Source: Nymphalis io (Eukaryota; Arthropoda; Insecta; Lepidoptera; Nymphalidae). Taken from it: a stretch of DNA of 64,000 nucleotides. The stretch is taken from assembly GCF_905147045.1 (NCBI RefSeq), contig NC_065914.1, forward strand, positions 868,001 through 932,000. The letters run 5' to 3'. Position 1 is the stretch's first letter, and each line of letters starts with the position of its first letter. Shown here piece by piece: positions 7,569 through 17,760 of the stretch. A model generated the notes under the pieces. That model was not told the origin of the DNA and made no database searches. It saw nothing but the letters and a program-made list of their open reading frames with translations. The translations under genes were made by a program, and so were the position numbers.

Positions 7569-10252
7569 ATCAACAGCCAATCGTTGTCCACTGCTGAACA
7601 TAGGCCTCTCCCAAGGTGCGCCAAAGCTCCCTGTCCTCCGCCTTCCGCATCCAGTTGGTGCCCGCCACCTTCTTAAGGTCGTCGGTCCACCTGGCTGGAG
7701 GGCGCCCTACGCTGCGCTTGCCGATTCGCGGTCTCCACTCTAGGACTCGTCTGCTCCAACGGCCATCGGTCCTACGACATACGTGACCAGCCCACTGCCA
7801 CTTCAGCCTGCTAATTTTGCAAGCTATGTCGGTGACTCCGGTTCTTTTCCGGATAATCTCATTTCTGATCTTATCCTTCAAAGATACTCCGAGCATAGCT
7901 CGCTCCATAGCACGCTGAGCGACTTTGAATTTGTGGACTAGTCCCGCAGTTAGTGTCCACGTTTCGGCACCGTATGTCATGGCAGGTAAGACGCATTGGT
8001 TGAAGACTTTCGTCTTCAAACATTGCGGTATAGACGACTTGAGGACTTGACGAAGGTTGCCAAATGCTGCCCATCCCAAGCGAATTCTTCGATCGGCTTC
8101 CTTCTCGAAGTTGTTCCTACCGACTTGTATTATCTGTCCTAGGTAGGTATATTCACTAACAACTTCGAGAGGTTTCCCCTCGACGTATATCGGTCCCGGC
8201 ACGACATGCCTATTGAACATGACCTTGGTCTTGTCCAAGTTCATACCGAGACCGACACACCGGGAAGACTCGCCTAGGCTACGCAGCATTTCGGTGAGTT
8301 GTTCCAGCGACTCTGCTATGATGACGATATCGTCGGCAAATCGAAGGTGTGAGATGTACTCGCCGTTTACATTGACTCCATACCTAGTCCAATCCAGCGT
8401 TTTGAAAACGTCTTCCAACGCGTTGGTGAACAGTTTCGGGGATATTACATCCCCCTGTCTCACCCCTCTGCGCAGTTGGATCGCCTTCGTCTTACAGTCC
8501 TGGATGTGGACAGTCATTGTAGCGGCGTTGTACAGACATCTCAGTACCTCGATATATCTCCAATCGATATGACATCTCTGCAATGAGTCGAGCACTGCCC
8601 AGGTTTCGATGGAGTCGAAGGCTTTCTCGTAGTCCACAAATGCCATACACAGCGGCTGATTGTACTCTTCGGTCTTCTGCACAATCTGCCGAACAGTATG
8701 GATGTGGTCCACGGTGCTGTAGCCTGATCGAAAGCCGGCTTGCTCTGGGGGCTGGAACTCGTCAAGTCGTCTGGCGAGACGGTTCGTGACGACTCTTGAG
8801 AACAGCTTATACACGTGACTCAGGAGGGAGATTGGTCTGTAGTTTTTCAAGAGGGTTTTATCACCTTTCTTGAAAAACAGTACCACCTCACTCCCGCTCC
8901 ACGTTTCCGGGGTCTTGCCATGTTGGATGACGGAATTAAAGAGGCTTGCTAGCTCTTTCAGGACCGGAGTCCCGCCTGCCTTAAGCAACTCTGTTGTGAT
9001 TCCGTCATCTCCCGGAGCTTTGTTGTTTTTAAGCTGTTCTAGAGCCGCCCTATTCTCTCCTTGGTCAACGACCGGGAGCTCCTCGGAGTAATGGCGCATA
9101 AGAGGGGCGCGCTGGTCATCAATACTGATTCCCACGGGTTTATCCGATCTTGAAGAGAACAACTTCCCATAAAACCTCTCTACTTCTCCGATAATCTCAG
9201 GCCTAGAGGTAACGACCCCACCATTTTCAGTTTTAAGTTTTGTCAGACGCGGCCTCCCAAACTTGCGAGCGAACACTTTCGATCCCCGATTTTGCTCAAT
9301 CGCAGCCTTGATGGCACGGGTATTGGAGCGTCGGAGATCGCGTCGCGTCAGCGTTTTTATTGTTCGGTTTAAGGCCTTATCTGACAAAAACGATGGTAGT
9401 TCTCGTCGTTTTCTCATGAGCTCGAGTGTCTCAGCAGAGAGTTTTGGTGCGTTGTCTCTTCTCTGTGGCGGAAAACACTTGCGGGATGTGTTTTGCAGTA
9501 TTTTGACCAGCGTGTCGGTTCTCTCATCAATGCTGCTTATGGTTTCCAACGCGGTGAATTGATTTTGAAGTTCCATTTGGAACTTTTCGGAGCCTTGAGC
9601 AGCTTGGAGCATGGTAGGTCGGAGAGTAGACCTCATCATTCTCGATCTTTCGGCTTTTAAGTTGATATTTAGAGTGCCTCGAACCAAGCGGTGATCACTT
9701 CCGGTATTAAACCTGTTGATCACTGAAACATCTCTAAATATGTGCCTTTTATTCGAAATGATAAAGTCTATCTCGTTCCTTGTCACGTTATCGGGGCTTC
9801 GCCAGGTCCACCTCCTCTGAGGCTTCTTTTGAAAGAAAGAATTCATCAAAAAAAGCCCCTGCGCTTCGAGAAAGTTTACCAGCATTTGCCCCCTGTGATT
9901 TCTGCAGCCCAAGCCGTAAGGTCCGACTTTCGATTCACCGCTATCTTGTACTCCCACTTTAGCATTAAAGTCTCCCATAACAACATTGTAGTGGGCCCTC
10001 GAGGTGTCGTTGAGGGCCTTTGCGATGTCCTCGTACATCGCTTCGACCACATCATCAGAGTATGTCGAAGTTGGCGCATATACCTGTACAACCTTCAGGG
10101 AGTACCTGTCGGAAAGTTTTAGGACAAGGTACGCTACCCGGTTCGACACACTACTGATTTCCACAATGCTGCTAATGAGATCCTTTTTGACTAGAAAACC
10201 GACACCACCCTGGGAGAGGTTATCACCTTCGCGGAAGTAGAGTAAGTTAAAA
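7569..10252 (-). mobile_element. RTE-1 copy 1: 5'-truncated RTE-clade LINE
   Basis: Minus-strand non-LTR retrotransposon flanked by a perfect 13-bp target duplication (7556-7568 and 10253-10265). The 3' end at 7569 lies directly after the stop codon. The 5' end is truncated inside the endonuclease domain: copy 2 (14585-17751) continues upstream for about 500 bp where this one stops. Over the shared 2.7 kb I counted only about a dozen differences from copy 2, so both inserted recently or derive from the same young source. It lies in the 5' region of gypsy-2. Confidence 0.92.
7570..10252 (-). CDS. RTE-1 endonuclease/reverse transcriptase ORF, 5'-truncated
   Basis: One uninterrupted frame of about 890 codons entering from the truncated 5' end, with no native start. 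The remaining part of the AP-endonuclease-like domain shows VQVYAPTSTY, VVMGDFNAKVG and GSDHRLV. The reverse transcriptase shows FVDYEKAFDSIE, RRGVRQGDVISP, the FADDIVII catalytic box and NLDKTKVMF. The C-terminal part (RLKWQWAGHVCRRTDGRWSR, then GRPPARWTDDLKK) is characteristic of RTE-type elements, which often appear in insect gene sets under this sequence. It would nick target DNA and prime reverse transcription, but here the endonuclease lacks its first catalytic region. Confidence 0.9.
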
Positions 10253-10265
10253 AATGGAGGCTACA
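10253..10265. repeat. Target-site duplication, right copy, of RTE-1 copy 1
   Basis: Exact repeat of 7556-7568. Confidence 0.9.
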
Positions 10266-12359
10266 GTGATTATGATATAAAATGCCAGTTGTGGTAAGTA
10301 AAATTAATAGGAAGAAATAGAAAATTATTATGTAAATAAGTTACCCAAATAAAGTAGACATAATTACTTGAATGAGACATAATCGTTCATTGTGATTGCA
10401 TAGATAATTCGTACACGTAACTATGTATGAACTTTGCAGTAGTTTTATGGATAAGTTTATACTTACATTATAATTGATATTAAATTGTAGTAGGCGTTTA
10501 TTTATGACAACAGTAGATATTTTGATGATGAAATGTTCCCAGGTAGGTAACCACTTAACAACAACATTATAGCCTCTTTATTTGTACCAGGCCAAACAAA
10601 GGGAATGCATTGAAGGAGATATTAATATGTATACCTACCTACCCATCCTCACAACTTTTCTTTAATTTCCATTGATATATATTATTGGTGGAGGTGGATA
10701 GTTAGATACATTATTACAATATAGATCGCGGCCGCCACAGTGCTGACCGCTGAACATAAATATCTCTAGATGGATAAGTACATAAAATAAGAAAACATAC
10801 CTGTGGGTATCCTCGAACGTTCATCCCACTTCTGATGTTGAAAGTCACTAGCAGGAACAGATATTTAATGGGTGAATCCAAACTTTCCAAATGAATTGTA
10901 GGAAAACACAATCAAATCTATTAACAGTTTTTATTTTAAAATGTCACAGACACAATTCACACGGGACACACTCTCATTCGCTGTCGCCACCGATCGAATG
11001 ACGTTTTATCCGTCAAAAAAAAGAACCATTGACAGCTCGCCGCCGGTTATCGTTCAAAAAACTAAACGCTAACACGAGTAAGTAATGAAACAATGAAAGT
11101 AGTGGTTTTTCAGCGACGACCGCGAACGCGAACTTTGTGCTAAGCGCCCGACTGTTGAGAGTCGACGGCCCCGAGAGTGACCGTAATATATATAGTATAT
11201 TTAATAAATATCATGGGTCACTTCGTGTTTTTTTTATCGATAAAAAATAATCGTTTTATGTCATAAATCATTGATAGACCCCTTAAGTAATAATGTAGTT
11301 ATACATGCAATATTTTATTTTTCACTATGAACTGGATTCACTTTCTGCAAAATCAAGCTAAAGATTAGCAACTTTGCTCTTAATTAAGATCGTTTATCAT
11401 AGGTTTGAAGACAATTTTTGACAAGGCTGCTGTATATACAAGTACCTTATCCCATTAAGTTACGTTATTCTTGCCAATGTTTTGCGTTTACATATTTAAT
11501 AAAAAATACTATTTCAGCTTCAAGGAAGTTCATAAACTTTCATGCCAAAGTGGGCATAGATGGATATAGTACATGTTCAATGCAGCCAATGAAAGATTTA
11601 AATACAAGGGTTTAACGGATAATTGTTTTATATATATAGAAGGTTTTTTTACCAATTATACGTTCATAGTCGAGAATAATCCTGAAAAATCTTTCAGTCT
11701 GCGATAACATAATCCCATACAATAATTTTTTTTACGTCATTAACTATTCGTAAAATCTAGATTGTTCTATGGTTCTATAGTATTTTCACTTTGTGTTAAA
11801 TCTAATACAATCAAAGCAATTAACATTGTGTTGTAAAAAAGTAAAAACAATCATAATAATTGAGTAAAACACTGAGACTTTTATTCAACAAATATTTAAA
11901 AAAATCTGGATATTAGAGCTAGTAATAAAAAAGAATAAACAAAAACTTTCGATAATATTGTCAAAATAAAGTTTACGCCTGGCTATACCAAATCATAGCG
12001 TGCGACCGATGAAAGAGACAAAAAAACTATCTCTTTCTTAGGTATATGTTCTTTCTCTTTCACCCGATAAATCGGCGGCAGATACAGCATTTCCTCCATG
12101 GTCGTTCTTATCCGCCCCGACTTCGCACAGGTACAATTTAAAAATAAAGAAAATGAGATTTATTTTGCTTCTATAAATACTAATAATTATCGAGTACAGT
12201 GTTTTGATTAAATCCGTTGCGTGGTTTAGAAGAAGTTAGCGGAGATACAGATAGCAAAAATATGAAATACTGTATGCGTGTCTATTTATCTGTATATACG
12301 AAATGTAATACGAAAAAGACAAATTGTAAATATAAAGTTCTGTTTATAATATATTGACA
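10266..12359. other. AT-rich non-coding stretch, possibly including the rest of gypsy-2
   Basis: No supportable gene. A GC-richer island (about 10950-11180) reads on the minus strand as TATATATATTACGG followed by CTCAACAGTC, which looks like a TATA box and initiator. To its left, 10823-10835 matches 13 bases of a common retroelement primer-binding sequence (minus strand TCAGAAGTGGGAT), preceded by CA. This could be the gypsy-2 5' LTR (about 10836 to 11200 or beyond) and leader, but no second LTR is available to prove it. The rest, including 11200-12359, shows nothing I recognise. Confidence 0.35.
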
Positions 12360-12372
12360 GACGGACAGAAAT
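12360..12372. repeat. 13-bp direct repeat flanking the RTE-2 composite, left copy
   Basis: GACGGACAGAAAT, repeated exactly at 18825-18837. The two copies bracket an insertion with an inverted 5' half, so this is probably its target-site duplication. Confidence 0.7.
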
Positions 12373-12969
12373 CTTCTTTTCGGTCGTTTGCTTCATTGCT
12401 GAAGGTCGTGTCATTGACTATCATAACAGTTTCACCATCTTTTTACAGGTTAGCAATTAATACTGTCAGGTGCTCAGGAGCTCCCATCTCTAGTAAGATT
12501 TTCCAGAGACAGTCCCAGCGTACACAGTCAAAAGCCTTGGAGTAGTCAATAAAGCACATTAGAGTTGGCTTGCAAAATTCTCGGCTTTTCTGTATTAGTT
12601 GCCTAACGTGTACGATTTTTTCCCTGGTACCTCGACCTCTAACAAAACCAGCCTATTCTTAAGGTATTGGCCACTGTAGGAATGTCTTTAATCTCTCGTT
12701 AATGACGTAGAGCATTATCTTGATGTAAGTGCCACTGTGCGATAGTTGCTGCATGAACGAGTATATCCCTTCTTGTGGAGAGGGATAAGCATTGACTCTT
12801 TCCAGTCATTTCGCCATTGACCTGTTCTCCATAATTGGTTACACAGGTCTAGTAATATCTTAATATTTGCTTTAGTTCTTCAGCGTAAACTTTGTCTTTA
12901 CGCACGTACGTTACGTTACGTACTTTAGCGCATCGTATTTCAGACTCCAGTATCTCAGGTTCACGATTG
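12373..12969 (-). pseudogene. RTE-2 reverse transcriptase fragment
   Basis: Minus-strand frame, interrupted by stops and small shifts, with clear RT blocks: EPEILESEIRCA, LCNQLWRTGQW, ESMLIPLHKKG, SNYRTVALTS, AGFVRGRGTREKI and MCFIDYSKAFDCVRWD. It ends after GAPEHLTVLIANL and NDTTFSN without reaching the FADD box or any 3' UTR. Its upstream neighbour in the frame is the linker at 13806-14238, separated by a plus-strand LINE insertion. It is too decayed to code. Confidence 0.8.
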
Positions 12970-13395
12970 ATTAACTTAAGTGAGGAGCAATTAAACAAAC
13001 TTGAGCGATTACAAAACCTATGTATACGGTTCATATTTGGTTTGCGCAAATATGATCATGTTTCCGAATTTCGCCAAAAACTCAAGTGGCTCCCTATTCG
13101 CCTTCGCAGGAATACTCACATTTTATCTCTTCTCTATTCTATTCTTTTTAATCCAGCGACACCCTTCTATCTTAAAGAGCATTTCACTCTCCTAAGGGAG
13201 ACTCATAAGCGCGCTCTTCGCTCGAATGAAAATTTAATTCTCTCCATTCCTTCTCACTCTTCTTCCTACTATTCTAAGTCCTTCACAGTTGAAGCTTCTC
13301 GACTTTGGAACTCATTATCCTTAGCTACAAGGCGCGCACAGTCATTGGCCGTTTTTAAAAGTATGGTTAAGGACTTTTACTTGTCGCATTATTAA
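12970..13395 (+). pseudogene. C-terminal part of a Jockey/CR1-like LINE polyprotein
   Basis: About 140 residues ending at the TAA at 13393-13395. Recognisable tail motifs are LNKLERLQNLCIRFIFG, KWLPIRLRRNTHILSLLY and SRLWNSLSLATRRAQSL, which in this family follow the RT domain. The frame runs on upstream only by chance into RTE-2 sequence. There is no native start, and the endonuclease and RT are missing by 5' truncation. Confidence 0.8.
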
Positions 13396-13805
13396 TACTA
13401 AGCAGTCGTTGTCGTTGTTAATTTTTTTTGTTTTGATATATCTCCTATTTTTATTATATATATATTATGTATTTATTTATGTATGTATTTATTATAGTAT
13501 ATATATATATGTATATTTATATTATATATAATAGTAGTGTAGTATATATATGTATGTATTATGTATTATATTATTATGTATGTATTATGTATGTAGTAAT
13601 GTATGTAGTATATAGGTAAACTGGCTTGTACCCTTCCCATTTATAAATATTATGATCCTCTGCTCAAAGGTTGCCTGGAAGAGATCGCTGCTTAGCGATA
13701 AGGCCGCCTGTTGCACCTCACCTTTGTTTTGTTTGTTTAAAAATTGTAATTTTTAGTTTTAAGTTTGGGTGCAATAAAGTGTCAATAAATAAAAATAATT
13801 AAATA
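12970..13805 (+). mobile_element. Jockey/CR1-like LINE, 3' fragment
   Basis: A 5'-truncated plus-strand LINE. An open frame from about 12970 to 13395 encodes the C-terminal tail of the polyprotein, followed by a 3' UTR of about 400 bp. The UTR contains long TA-rich tracts (13440-13610), a GC-richer block (13670-13725, around GATCGCTGCTTAGCGATAAG) that I recall from lepidopteran LINEs, and AATAAA-rich sequence at the end (13770-13805). It sits inside the RTE-2 coding sequence, whose minus-strand frame resumes on both sides. Confidence 0.8.
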
Positions 13806-14238
13806 AATTGTTAGGGTCTATGAGCAGCCAATCTTTAGTCTGTTGATTATGACTATCAGCGTAGAGGCCCTAACAATACGATCGCCACCTTTTAATCACT
13901 TGGTTAATCTCTGTTAATAGATTGCCCGCACCATCCTCTACAGTCCATGTTTTCGGCTTTAATTCCCGACTAATATTCTTGACTTTCAGGAACAGATCGC
14001 TTGTGTGCGTCGTTTTTGAGTGCCTCTCTATGTCATCACATATGTTGTTAAGGTAACCATTGTAGTCCCTGCGCAGAGATATTGGATTCTCGCCTATAAT
14101 CTTCTTTCTAAATTGCGTACGGTCAGTATCAGTATTGCCTTTAAGTATGTGTTTCCTCTGCTTTATTAGCTTCCAAGTTTCCTCGGAAATCCATTCCTTA
14201 TTCGGATTGTCTACTTTATCCCTAAATGCGCAATACAT
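13806..14238 (-). pseudogene. RTE-2 endonuclease-RT linker fragment
   Basis: Minus-strand frame with EWISEETWKLIKQRKHI and, near its end, KRWRSYC followed by a TAG (13867-13869) and then LYADSHN. These blocks resemble the segment joining endonuclease and RT in RTE elements. The frame continues to 13806, where the plus-strand LINE was inserted, and picks up again at about 12969. The upstream edge near 14240 is the inversion junction with the plus-strand half of the element. Confidence 0.75.
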
Positions 14239-14584
14239 GGCTATACATAGTCACTTAGCCTCTACCTGCCAACTCTACTCCCACCTACACGTGGTGAACA
14301 CTGTTACGTCGAGAAACCTATTGTTAATCAACCAATCCCTTGGGAAAAATAGGCCAACAAGCCGACGGGAGAGACCCCCTCTCTCCGGACAACAATGTCC
14401 ACTCCGGACGTCAGGCGCAGGTAGCAGGGCGCTGGACGATTTCTTTAACACCGCTGCAGTGCACAAGGCAAGGGGAAACCACTGCACTATTCCTCCCATA
14501 AAATCCACTTATGGAAGGACAAACTAGACAGGGAGTTTTAGCATATGACCCGGTCACCACCCGGCGCCAGGCGGATCCCAGGTC
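14239..14584 (+). mobile_element. RTE-2 inverted 5' leader, left of the RTE-1 insertion
   Basis: GC-richer non-coding sequence that joins directly to 17761 when RTE-1 copy 2 and one target duplication are removed. Read that way it forms a leader upstream of the endonuclease start region on the plus strand. The precise inversion junction, between about 14235 and 14260, cannot be fixed without a consensus. Confidence 0.55.
14576..14584. repeat. Target-site duplication, left copy, of RTE-1 copy 2
   Basis: TCCCAGGTC, repeated at 17752-17760. The tail side is followed by (AATC)n, that is (TTGA)n on the element strand. Confidence 0.75.
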
Positions 14585-17500
14585 AATCAATCAATCAATC
14601 AACAGCCAATCGTTGTCCACTGCTGAACATAGGCCTCTCCCAAGGTGCGCCAAAGCTCCCTGTCCTCCGCCTTCCGCATCCAGTTGGTGCCCGCCACCTT
14701 CTTAAGGTCGTCGGTCCACCTGGCTGGAGGGCGCCCTACGCTGCGCTTGCCGATTCGCGGTCTCCACTCTAGGACTCGTCTGCTCCAACGGCCATCGGTC
14801 CTACGACATACGTGACCAGCCCACTGCCACTTCAGCCTGCTAATTTTGCAAGCTATGTCGGTGACTCCGGTTCTTTTCCGGATAATCTCATTTCTGATCT
14901 TATCCTTCAAAGATACTCCGAGCATAGCTCGCTCCATAGCACGCTGAGCGACTTTGAATTTGTGGACTAGTCCCGCAGTTAGTGTCCACGTTTCGGCACC
15001 GTATGTCATGGCAGGTAAGACGCATTGGTTGAAGACTTTCGTCTTCAAACATTGCGGTATAGACGACTTGAGGACTTGACGAAGGTTGCCAAATGCTGCC
15101 CATCCCAAGAGAATTCCTCGATCGGCTTCCTTCTCGAAGTTGTTCCTACCGACTTGTATTATCTGTCCTAGGTAGGTATATTCACTAACAACTTCGAGAG
15201 GTTTCCCCTCGACGTATATCGGTCCCGGCACGACATGCCTATTGAACATGACCTTGGTCTTGTCCAAGTTCATACCGAGACCGACACACCGGGAAGACTC
15301 GCCTAGGCTACGCAGCATTTCGGTGAGTTGTTCCAGCGACTCTGCTATGATGACGATATCGTCGGCAAATCGAAGGTGTGAGATGTACTCGCCGTTTACA
15401 TTGACTCCATACCTAGTCCAATCCAGCGTTTTGAAAACGTCTTCCAACGCGTTGGTGAACAGTTTCGGGGATATTACATCCCCCTGTCTCACCCATTGCG
15501 CAGTTGGATCGCCTTCGTCTTACAGTCCTGGATGTGGACAGTCATTGTAGCGGCGTTGGACAGACATCTCAGTACCTCGATATATCTCCAATCGATATGA
15601 CATCTCTGCAATGAGTCGAGCACTGCCCAGGTTTCGATGGAGTCGAAGGCTTTCTCGTAGTCCACAAATGCCATACACAGCGGCTGATTGTACTCTTCGG
15701 TCTTCTGCACAATCTGCCGAACAGTATGGATGTGGTCCACGGTGCTGTAGTCTGATCGAAAGCCGGCTTGCTCTGGGGGCTGGAACTCGTCAAGTCGTCT
15801 GGCGAGACGGTTCGTGACGACTCTTGAGAACAGCTTATACACGTGACTCAGGAGGGAGATTGGTCTGTAGTTTTTCAAGAGGGTTTTATCACCTTTCTTG
15901 AAAAACAGTACCACCCCACTCCCGCTCCACGTTTCCGGGGTCTTGCCATGTTGGATGACGGAATTAAAGAGGCTTGCTAGCTCTTTCAGGACCGGAGTCC
16001 CGCCTGCCTTAAGCAACTCTGTTGTGATTCCGTCATCTCCCGGAGCTTTGTTGTTTTTAAGCTGTTCTAGAGCCACCCTAATCTCTCCTTGGTCAACGAC
16101 CGGGAGCTCCTCGGAGTAATAGCGCATAAGAGGGGCGCGCTGGTCATCAATACTGATTCCCACGGGTTTATCCGATCTTGAAGAGAACAACTGCCCATAA
16201 AACCTCTCTACTTCTCCGATAATCTCAGGCCTAGAGGTAACGACCCCACCATTTTCAGTTTTAAGTTTTGTCAGACGCGGCCTCCCAAACTTGCGAGCGA
16301 ACACTTTCGATCCCCGATTTTGCTCAATCGCAGCCTTGATGGCACGGGTATTGGAGCGTCGGAGATCGCGTCGCGTCAGCGTTTTTATTGTTCGGTTTAA
16401 GGCCTTATCTGACAAAAACGATGGTAGTTCTCGTCGTTTTCTCATGAGCTCGAGTGTCTCAGCAGAGAGTTTTGGTGCGTTGTCTCTTCTCTGTGGCGGA
16501 AAACACTTGCGGGATGTGTTTTTCAGTATTTTGACCAGCGTGTCGGTTCTCTCATCAATGCTGCTTATGGTTTCCAACGCGGTGAATTGATTTTGAAGTT
16601 CCATTTGGAACTTTTCGGAGCCTTGAGCAGCTTGGAGCATGGTAGGTCGGAAGGTAGACCTCATCATTCTCGATCTTTCGGCTTTTAAGTTGATATTTAG
16701 AGTGCCTCGAACCAAGCGGTGATCACTTCCGGTATTAAACCTGTTGATCACTGAAACATCTCTAAATATGTGCCTTTTATTCGAAATGATAAAGTCTATC
16801 TCGTTCCTTGTCACGTTATCGGGGCTTCGCCAGGTCCACCTCCTCTGAGGCTTCTTTTGAAAGAAAGAATTCATCAAAAAAAGCCCCTGCGCTTCGAGAA
16901 AGTTTACCAGCATTTGCCCCCTGTGATTTCTGCAGCCCAAGCCGTAAGGTCCGACTTTCGATTCACCGCTATCTTGTACTCCCACTTTAGCATTAAAGTC
17001 TCCCATAACAACATTGTAGTGGGCCCTCGAGGTGTCGTTGAGGGCCTTTGCGATGTCCTCGTACATCGCTTCGACCACATCATCAGAGTATGTCGAAGTT
17101 GGCGCATATACCTGTACAACCTTCAGGGAATACCTGTCGGAAAGTTTTAGGACAAGGTACGCTACCCGGTTCGACACACTACTGATTTCCACAATGCTGC
17201 TAATGAGATCCTTTTTGACTAGAAAACCGACACCACCCTGGGAGAGGTTATCACCTTCGCGGAAGTAGAGTAAGTTACCGGACTCTAGAGTTATCGTGTC
17301 CTCCCCCTGTCTTCGGACTTCAGATAACCCCAGTATATGCCAGTTTATATGACTTAACTCTACTTCTAATTCGGCGAGGTGATGGTCCAGCCTCATCGAG
17401 CGTCCATTATACGTTGCCATTTTCAGTCGCTTTATACGGTAGCCTGCCGTGAACCGGTGATTCTTAGCACCCCCTGCCCTGCCGATACCGCGACCGCTAC

Positions 17501-17751
17501 CTTGGTCGGGCCTAGCGGGCTTGCCGGTAACTGGGGGCCTTTTTTTGGGCGCATCTGCCATTAAGGGAGGGGTTTGCCCATACTCGCCGCGCTGGGCAGG
17601 CGTGTTGGCGAGCGCAGTAGGGGGTAAGATGTTTATGGGAGGGGGGACGCTGCTGCCCATCCCCCCTTTTCCCCGTCCCTCAGTCGCCTCTTACGACACC
17701 CACGGGATGAGATTGGGGGAGTACTATTCTAAGCCGGTACTCCACGGCGCC
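14585..17751 (-). mobile_element. RTE-1 copy 2: near full-length RTE-clade LINE
   Basis: Minus-strand element with a short (GATT)n-type 3' tail at 14585-14600 and a 5' leader to about 17751, flanked by a 9-bp direct repeat. It is inserted in the leader of RTE-2. The 5' leader (17661-17751) is GC rich. It differs from copy 1 by about a dozen bases over 2.7 kb, one of which is a frame-breaking deletion, so it is young but not coding-competent as it stands. Confidence 0.88.
14599..17660 (-). pseudogene. RTE-1 ORF with one frameshift (endonuclease and RT)
   Basis: The start is ATG at 17660 (MGSSVPPPINILPP). The first frame runs 17660-15489 and the second 15492-14599. They are split by a one-base loss at about 15491-15497 relative to copy 1, exactly in the RT block RRGVRQGDVISP. 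About 60 residues of Pro/Gly-rich leader precede the endonuclease (MATYNGRSMR, ILGLSEVRRQGED, VVMGDFNAKVG, GSDHRLV). RT (FVDYEKAFDSIE, FADDIVII) and the RTE-type C terminus (WAGHVCRRTDGRWSR) follow. Apart from this frameshift all domains appear complete, so the full-length protein of this family is about 1020 residues. Confidence 0.88.
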
Positions 17752-17760
17752 TCCCAGGTC
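17752..17760. repeat. Target-site duplication, right copy, of RTE-1 copy 2
   Basis: TCCCAGGTC, matching 14576-14584. Confidence 0.75.

Noticed and set aside
8213..10240. Plus-strand open frames up to 126 codons across RTE-1 (repeated at 15242-17268)
   Set aside because: Shadows of the minus-strand RT/endonuclease frame. They recur in both copies only because the copies are nearly identical.
10714..10911. Minus-strand frame with a CAG|GTATGT donor
   Set aside because: It has no ATG at its start. More likely leader sequence of a retroelement than a coding exon.
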